Shown here piece by piece: positions 41,115-44,841 of a DNA stretch of 44,841 bases (position 1 is the first letter of the stretch; every line of letters starts with the position of its first letter). Under the pieces are notes generated by a model that ran no database searches, was not told the DNA's origin, and saw nothing but the letters and a program-made list of their open reading frames with translations. The translations under genes were made by a program, and so were the position numbers. The stretch comes from Gammaproteobacteria bacterium. GTDB lineage: Bacteria; Pseudomonadota; Gammaproteobacteria; Pseudomonadales; Azotimanducaceae. The DNA lies in assembly GCA_005799745.1 (NCBI GenBank), contig SYFY01000142.1:1-44841 (forward strand). Reading direction: 5' to 3'.

Positions 41115-41242
41115 GGAAACTCTGACTATTGAGAATTACATAGCCGCGTGACGATGGTCGACGAAGGAATGAATTAGATCATCAGTCCGCCTCGGTACTG
41201 CGACGTCACGCGCTTAAGTAATTCTCAATAATCAGAGGTTCC
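41115..41242. repeat. MITE with 25-base terminal inverted repeats
   Basis: The left end (41115-41139, begins GGAAACTCTGACTATT) and the reverse complement of the right end (41218-41242, begins GGAACCTCTGATTATT) match at 23 of 25 bases. Inside, GCGTGACG and CGTCACGC pair again, so the whole 128 bases fold into one hairpin. A copy of the end, AGGAACCTCTG, sits 20 bases to the left (41094-41104) in the repeat TCTCTCAGGAAMCTCTG, which is duplicated at 41088 and 41108. Confidence 0.8.
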
Positions 41243-41276
41243 GTAACACAATCGAATTTGAGAAAAAACTAAACAG

Positions 41277-41939
41277 TCAGCGCCAAGCAAACTCCGGCTG
41301 CTCGAAATGTGCGACTCTCGTGACGCGGTTGAGCAAACACACTTCCCTGAACTGATAGATGATCGCCGCCGTTGGTGCAGCAATGTGATCGTCACCCACC
41401 GGCATTCGCAGGATGGGGTGATCAGAGTGTGGCGAAGCGTCGAGAATCGGCGCGTCACCACGGAGAAATTCCGTTAGCGGGATACGATGGACAGAAGCCA
41501 CTTCGTCGGGATTGGGTTGGAGTTCACGTGACTCACCCGCCCACACCACCACCGGTGTAATCACAAATCCTGATCGCGTGATGAAGTCATCGAGTTGTCC
41601 GAGTATGCAACTCGCGGAGAGTTTGAGACCAACCTCTTCATCCATCTCACGCAGCGCACACTCCGCCGGCGTTTCGCCTTCATCAAGCCGACCACCGGGA
41701 AACGCCCACTGTCCGGGATGATTACGCAGCTTGGCACTACGACGGGTCAACAACAAAGCGGCAGACGTGGACCACTGCGTCGAGTTGGCAAGCCCGGGTA
41801 AATCAGGCCCATTTCCCGTATCCACAACGGTTACTGCCACCGCAGCATGGCGATTTGAGGCGACATCGGGCGAGGCCTGCAACGGAAAGGCTTGCAGGTG
41901 TTTTTGTATGGCGGCGCGCAGGTGCTGATCACGTAACAT
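41277..41939 (-). CDS. Nudix hydrolase, CoA pyrophosphatase type
   Basis: A 220-residue Nudix enzyme that splits CoA (and acyl-CoA) to phosphopantetheine and 3',5'-ADP. The Nudix box is GGRLDEGETPAECALREMDEEVG (82-104), with the RE..EE metal residues. The preceding LLLTRRSAKLRNHPGQWAFPGG is the CoA-specific signature. It fits the acyl-CoA theme. The start at 41939 gives the family N-terminus; 41972 is an alternative. It is divergent from the EamA gene with 34 bases between, so the promoters overlap the genes. The MITE lies just past its stop. Confidence 0.9.
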   Translation of the reverse strand: MLRDQHLRAAIQKHLQAFPLQASPDVASNRHAAVAVTVVDTGNGPDLPGLANSTQWSTSAALLLTRRSAKLRNHPGQWAFPGGRLDEGETPAECALREMDEEVGLKLSASCILGQLDDFITRSGFVITPVVVWAGESRELQPNPDEVASVHRIPLTEFLRGDAPILDASPHSDHPILRMPVGDDHIAAPTAAIIYQFREVCLLNRVTRVAHFEQPEFAWR

Positions 41940-41973
41940 GGCGTCAGCTTGCCAAAGGGTTGATGCGGCCACA

Positions 41974-42837
41974 ATGCAAGATCAGAGACGATCCGTCCTT
42001 TATGCACTAGCAGCAGTGGGCATGTGGTCGACGGTGGCTACCGCATTCAAGCTCGCGCTCGCTGAATTTGAGCCGGTGCAGATGTTGCTTGTCGCAACGT
42101 TAACCTCGACGGTGTGTTTCGTCGTCATCGGTGGCGGACAAAACCAGTGGCGCCTAAGTAGACAATATTGGTTCACTGCCGCACTGCTCGGCATTCTCAA
42201 TCCGTTGCTGTATTACCTTGTGCTGTTTGCAGCTTACGACCGATTGCCGGCACAGATCGCGCAACCTCTCAACTACACGTGGGTGGTGATGTTGGCTGTT
42301 CTGGCGGTTCCGCTCCTGGGTCAACGCCTCGATGGGCGCACGATAACCGGATTGACCTTGAGTTATGCCGGTGTTGTCTTGGTGTTGTTGCAGGGCAACT
42401 TCCAGCGCTTACCTACCTTTGATACGGCAGGTGTAACCCTCGCGCTCGCAAGTACTGTGATCTGGGCGGGTTATTGGATATTGAATCGTCGTTCCAGCGC
42501 CGCTGCGTTGCCGATGATGCTCTGGAGTTTCGCGCTCGCTTCAGTCCTGCTCCTGGTCATCAACGGGTTTCTTGGGAGTTGGCCAGAGAGCACCACGACG
42601 TTGGCGGTGAGCGCAGCGGTGTGGATTGGCCTCGTCGAAATGGGTTTCACGTTCCTGCTCTGGCAGCGCGCGATGGCACTCTCGACCAACACCGCACGTA
42701 CCAGTCAGCTCGTCTTCCTGTCGCCCTTCATTTCGCTAATCTTCATAGCCACCGTTCTGGGTGAAACGGTGACGATGTGGTCCGTGGGAGGACTTGTTGT
42801 GATCGTTGCCGGCATCCTGATCTCCGGCCGCGGCTGA
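41974..42837 (+). CDS. EamA/DMT-family permease
   Basis: A 287-residue ten-segment inner-membrane protein of the drug/metabolite transporter superfamily. Two EamA repeats are visible: LYALAAVGMWSTVATAFKLAL... and VTLALASTVIWAGYWILNRRSS..., the second ending TVLGETVTMWSVGGLVVIVAGILIS. Members export amino acids or other metabolites; the substrate is unknown. The ATG at 41974 (MQDQRRS) is preferred over 41938 as the first gives the normal tail. It is convergent with the crotonase, two bases apart. Confidence 0.88.
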   Translation: MQDQRRSVLYALAAVGMWSTVATAFKLALAEFEPVQMLLVATLTSTVCFVVIGGGQNQWRLSRQYWFTAALLGILNPLLYYLVLFAAYDRLPAQIAQPLNYTWVVMLAVLAVPLLGQRLDGRTITGLTLSYAGVVLVLLQGNFQRLPTFDTAGVTLALASTVIWAGYWILNRRSSAAALPMMLWSFALASVLLLVINGFLGSWPESTTTLAVSAAVWIGLVEMGFTFLLWQRAMALSTNTARTSQLVFLSPFISLIFIATVLGETVTMWSVGGLVVIVAGILISGRG

Positions 42838-42839
42838 AT

Positions 42840-43628
42840 TCAACCGCCCGTGAAGACGGGTTTGCGCTTGGCCAGAAACGCCTGAATGCCCTCTTTGCCA
42901 TCATGGGTTCGTGACATGTCGCCAATCATGCGCGCTTCGAGTTCCATCTGTGACTCGAGCGATTGATCGAACGAACCATTCAGGAGTGTCTTCACAGCGC
43001 CATAGGAACGTGTTGGACCGTTGGCGAGTTCCTTCGCGAGTTTCATCGCTTCCGGAAGCACCTCCGCATCGGGCACCACACGATTGACGATTCCCCATTC
43101 GAGTGCCTCGGCAGACTTCAGCAGTCGATTGGTGAGCATGAGTTCACGTGTGCGCCGGTCACCGATCTTCCGTGGCATATAGAACGTTGAGCTGCCATCC
43201 GGTGATAAACCAGCCTTGGTGTAGGCCATGGTGAACACCGCTGATTCCGCAGAGATCGCAAGATCACACGCCATCACCAGACTGAAACCCGCGCCCGCTG
43301 CAGTTCCATTGACTGCTGCAATCACAGGCGCGTTGCCCCGTGCCAATCGTGAAAGACCCACGTGCAAATCGCCGGCCATCTCGATCAAGAGTCGCCGCGC
43401 GTCATCACCTGCCGCAGCAAAGGCGCTGAGATCACCACCCGCGCAAAACATCCTACCGGCCCCGGTAATGACAATTGCGCGCACAGAAGGATCGGACTCG
43501 AGTCGTGTGGCCACCAGCGAAATCTCACGAGCGCAAAGCGGGCTTATCGCATTGGCCGCTTCCGGCCGATTGATGGTGATGGTGGCAACACCACTGTCGG
43601 TGTCGAGCTTAAGGGTTTGAAGTTCCAT
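42840..43628 (-). CDS. Enoyl-CoA hydratase/isomerase, PaaG-like
   Basis: A 262-residue crotonase. Oxyanion segments are FCAGGDLSAF (61-70) and NGTAAGAGFSLVMACD (about 107-122). The catalytic Asp of PaaG-type isomerases is kept in GLSPDGSS, and the hydratase glutamates are not, so an isomerase (2,3-enoyl or ring-epoxide isomerisation) is more likely than a hydratase. It lies 13 bases after the TetR gene and is likely co-transcribed with it. Confidence 0.9.
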   Translation of the reverse strand: MELQTLKLDTDSGVATITINRPEAANAISPLCAREISLVATRLESDPSVRAIVITGAGRMFCAGGDLSAFAAAGDDARRLLIEMAGDLHVGLSRLARGNAPVIAAVNGTAAGAGFSLVMACDLAISAESAVFTMAYTKAGLSPDGSSTFYMPRKIGDRRTRELMLTNRLLKSAEALEWGIVNRVVPDAEVLPEAMKLAKELANGPTRSYGAVKTLLNGSFDQSLESQMELEARMIGDMSRTHDGKEGIQAFLAKRKPVFTGG

Positions 43629-43641
43629 CGGTGTTTCCAGA

Positions 43642-44244
43642 TCAGCCTTTGGTGCCTTTTACCGCATTCCACGCCGCATCAGCAAACAACGATTCAACCT
43701 TCCTGGGAGAGGGTGCTTCACCCGCGAGCCACCGGCGTACGTAGGACTCTATCGGACCGCTGATCAGTGGCACATAGGCATGCAGCGGTAATTGTGCGAT
43801 CTCGCCGTTACGTGCAAACGGTGCAAAGAAATTGAACACCGCTTCGATGTATTCACGGTGCAGCGCCTGTTTACGTTCATTACCTGCGGCTGAGAAGTCG
43901 ATGTCGCGCGCGTTGAGATAACGCATGGACTTGGGAAATCGAACACTGAAGGCCACATAGGCGAGCACCACGCTGCGTACTGCCGCTTCACCGCCTTTCG
44001 CTCGCCGCATGCGTTTGAGCATTGACCCGTTGAACTCTTCGATCAGCGAAAGCCACAACGCCTCCGCCACGCCTTCCTTGCTGCCGACGTGGTGATAGAG
44101 GCTGCCGACGCTACAACCAGCCGCCTTCTGGATATCGCCGATAGTGGTGAGCTCAACCCCTGATGCATCAAAGCAGTCGAGCGCCGCGAGCAGGATTTCG
44201 CGCTTGCGGGAGGGTTTCTGAGGTTCCGTGGGGAGTTCGGCCAT
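43642..44244 (-). CDS. TetR/AcrR-family transcriptional regulator
   Basis: A 200-residue repressor. The N-terminal helix-turn-helix is KREILLAALDCFDASGVELTTIGDIQKAAGCSVGSLYHHVGSKEGVAEAL (about 12-62), with the recognition helix SVGSLYHHVGSK. The C-terminal ligand domain is all helical. It is divergent from an acyl-CoA dehydrogenase, so the likely inducer is an acyl-CoA and the likely targets are that gene and the crotonase following it. The ATG at 44244 is preferred over 44268. A 30-base dyad in the intergenic gap is the operator candidate. Confidence 0.9.
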   Translation of the reverse strand: MAELPTEPQKPSRKREILLAALDCFDASGVELTTIGDIQKAAGCSVGSLYHHVGSKEGVAEALWLSLIEEFNGSMLKRMRRAKGGEAAVRSVVLAYVAFSVRFPKSMRYLNARDIDFSAAGNERKQALHREYIEAVFNFFAPFARNGEIAQLPLHAYVPLISGPIESYVRRWLAGEAPSPRKVESLFADAAWNAVKGTKG

Positions 44245-44277
44245 AACCCAAGTTAGCCATATCGGCACTCACAAACT

Positions 44278-44307
44278 CCAGAACGTTGTTCTAGAACTTT
44301 ATTCTGG
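44278..44307. promoter_or_regulatory. Candidate TetR operator (30-base dyad)
   Basis: A perfectly symmetric arrangement: CCAGAA (44278-44283), four bases, GTTCTAGAAC (44288-44297), four bases, TTCTGG (44302-44307). The centre is itself a 10-base palindrome. It lies in the 138-base gap between the TetR gene and the divergent acyl-CoA dehydrogenase. Confidence 0.65.
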
Positions 44308-44382
44308 AATTCACTTAAGCTTCGCCCCGCTCCAATCAACATCTCGCCAATCAGCCTCAATCCAACCCAATCAGGTGGTGCC

Positions 44383-44841
44383 ATGGATATCGATCTCTCC
44401 GCATCCGACCTCGCCTTCCAAGCGGACGTCGAACAGTTTCTCGACAACAACGCTTATAGGGTCGGGACGGACTACATGGCCTGGCGATTTGGCTGGTTCG
44501 AAAAAGCCCGTGCCCAAGGCGGCTGGGACGTGCCGAAATGGCCCGTTGAATTCGGTGGCCCGGGCTGGACGCCGACACAACATTTCATCTGGCAGAAAGC
44601 CACCGCGACGCGGCAGACACCGCTCGATCTGCCGTTCGGCCCGGTCATGCTGGCGCCGATGCTCATGCAGTACGGCGCGAAGGAACAACAAGAACGATTC
44701 CTGCCCGACATCCGCGCTCGTAGGGTGAACTGGTGTCAGGGTTATTCAGAGCCTGGTGCAGGCTCGGACCTTGCGAACCTCAAGACACGCGCCGAGCTCT
44801 CCGCCGATGGCAAGGAATACACCGTCAACGGCACCAAGATC
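44383..44841 (+). CDS. Acyl-CoA dehydrogenase (N-terminal part)
   Basis: The first 153 codons of an acyl-CoA dehydrogenase, running off the right edge. The N-terminal helical domain starts MDIDLSASDLAFQADVEQFL, with GGWDVPKWPVEFGGPGWTP and the flavin-domain strand WCQGYSEPGAGSDLANLKT. The GYSEPGAGSDLA motif is the FAD/substrate-binding signature, here with the wording of the ACAD10/11-like and FadE-type enzymes of degraders. The ATG has AGGTGG five bases upstream. It is divergent from the TetR gene and probably its target; two ACAD10/11-type kinases occur earlier in the window. Confidence 0.92.
   Translation, partial: MDIDLSASDLAFQADVEQFLDNNAYRVGTDYMAWRFGWFEKARAQGGWDVPKWPVEFGGPGWTPTQHFIWQKATATRQTPLDLPFGPVMLAPMLMQYGAKEQQERFLPDIRARRVNWCQGYSEPGAGSDLANLKTRAELSADGKEYTVNGTKI

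Overview
The window is about 45 kb of ordinary-looking bacterial chromosome with no rRNA, tRNA, prophage or CRISPR visible. It has compact gene spacing, many 4-base ATGA/GTGA/TTGA overlaps and a moderately high G+C by eye. The gene set suggests a gammaproteobacterium, probably an aerobic lipid or xenobiotic degrader of the marine/soil type: DgkA, RarD, TesB, a CysZ-like protein, a SPOR protein, a DUF6316-like small protein, a eukaryotic-type IleRS, and many acyl-CoA, LLM flavin, Rieske and GST enzymes. This assignment is inference from gene content only.

Layout. 1-5.1 kb: 5' part of ileS (leftward), two luciferase-like monooxygenases, a small DUF6316-like gene, an MFS transporter and an alpha/beta hydrolase. 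5.2-8.9 kb: a rightward run of crotonase, HDAC-like deacetylase, NTF2-like protein and a serine hydrolase broken by an in-frame TGA. 8.9-14.2 kb: acyl-CoA-dehydrogenase-like flavoprotein, CDF zinc exporter with dgkA, then a leftward APH-family kinase and acyl-CoA ligase. 14.2-19.3 kb: a MerR-family regulator surrounded by arrays of GTACA direct repeats, a strong sigma70 promoter, a large lipoprotein subtilase and a PrcB-like lipoprotein. 19.3-24.8 kb: a second APH kinase, a MORN/Sel1 protein coupled to a class III aminotransferase (broken by in-frame TAA), a CysZ-like membrane protein and a Rieske oxygenase. 25-30.7 kb: leucyl aminopeptidase, hisI, a 14-codon leader peptide ending in five cysteines, cysS, a degenerate FAD protein and an M20 peptidase. 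30.7-36.2 kb: HNH nuclease, a SPOR protein with an apparent frameshift, and leftward runs SDR-GST-rarD and gloB-cupin. 36.2-44.8 kb: MITE-like repeats, an MFS gene broken by in-frame TAG, tesB, a hairpin array, a peroxiredoxin, an aspartoacylase-like lipoprotein, a Nudix CoA pyrophosphatase, an EamA permease, a PaaG-like crotonase, a TetR regulator with a clear operator candidate, and the start of an acyl-CoA dehydrogenase.

The best candidate for an undescribed system is the cysS leader. A short ORF reading MKSLRTHSACCCCC-stop sits 60 bases upstream of cysS, and the start of its Cys run is exactly complementary over 7 bases to the stretch carrying the cysS Shine-Dalgarno sequence. This is the arrangement expected for translational attenuation by Cys-tRNA(Cys) shortage. 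The second is the MerR regulon, with 11-base-phased repeats in front of the ligase/merR pair and over the -10 of the protease promoter. The third is a family of small inverted-repeat elements near tesB, prx and nudix.

Quality caveat: three rightward genes carry single in-frame stops (TGA, TAA, TAG), each one C-to-T change away from a plausible sense codon, and a fourth has a one-base slip in a C run. These may be real decay or assembly error, and read-level evidence is needed to tell.
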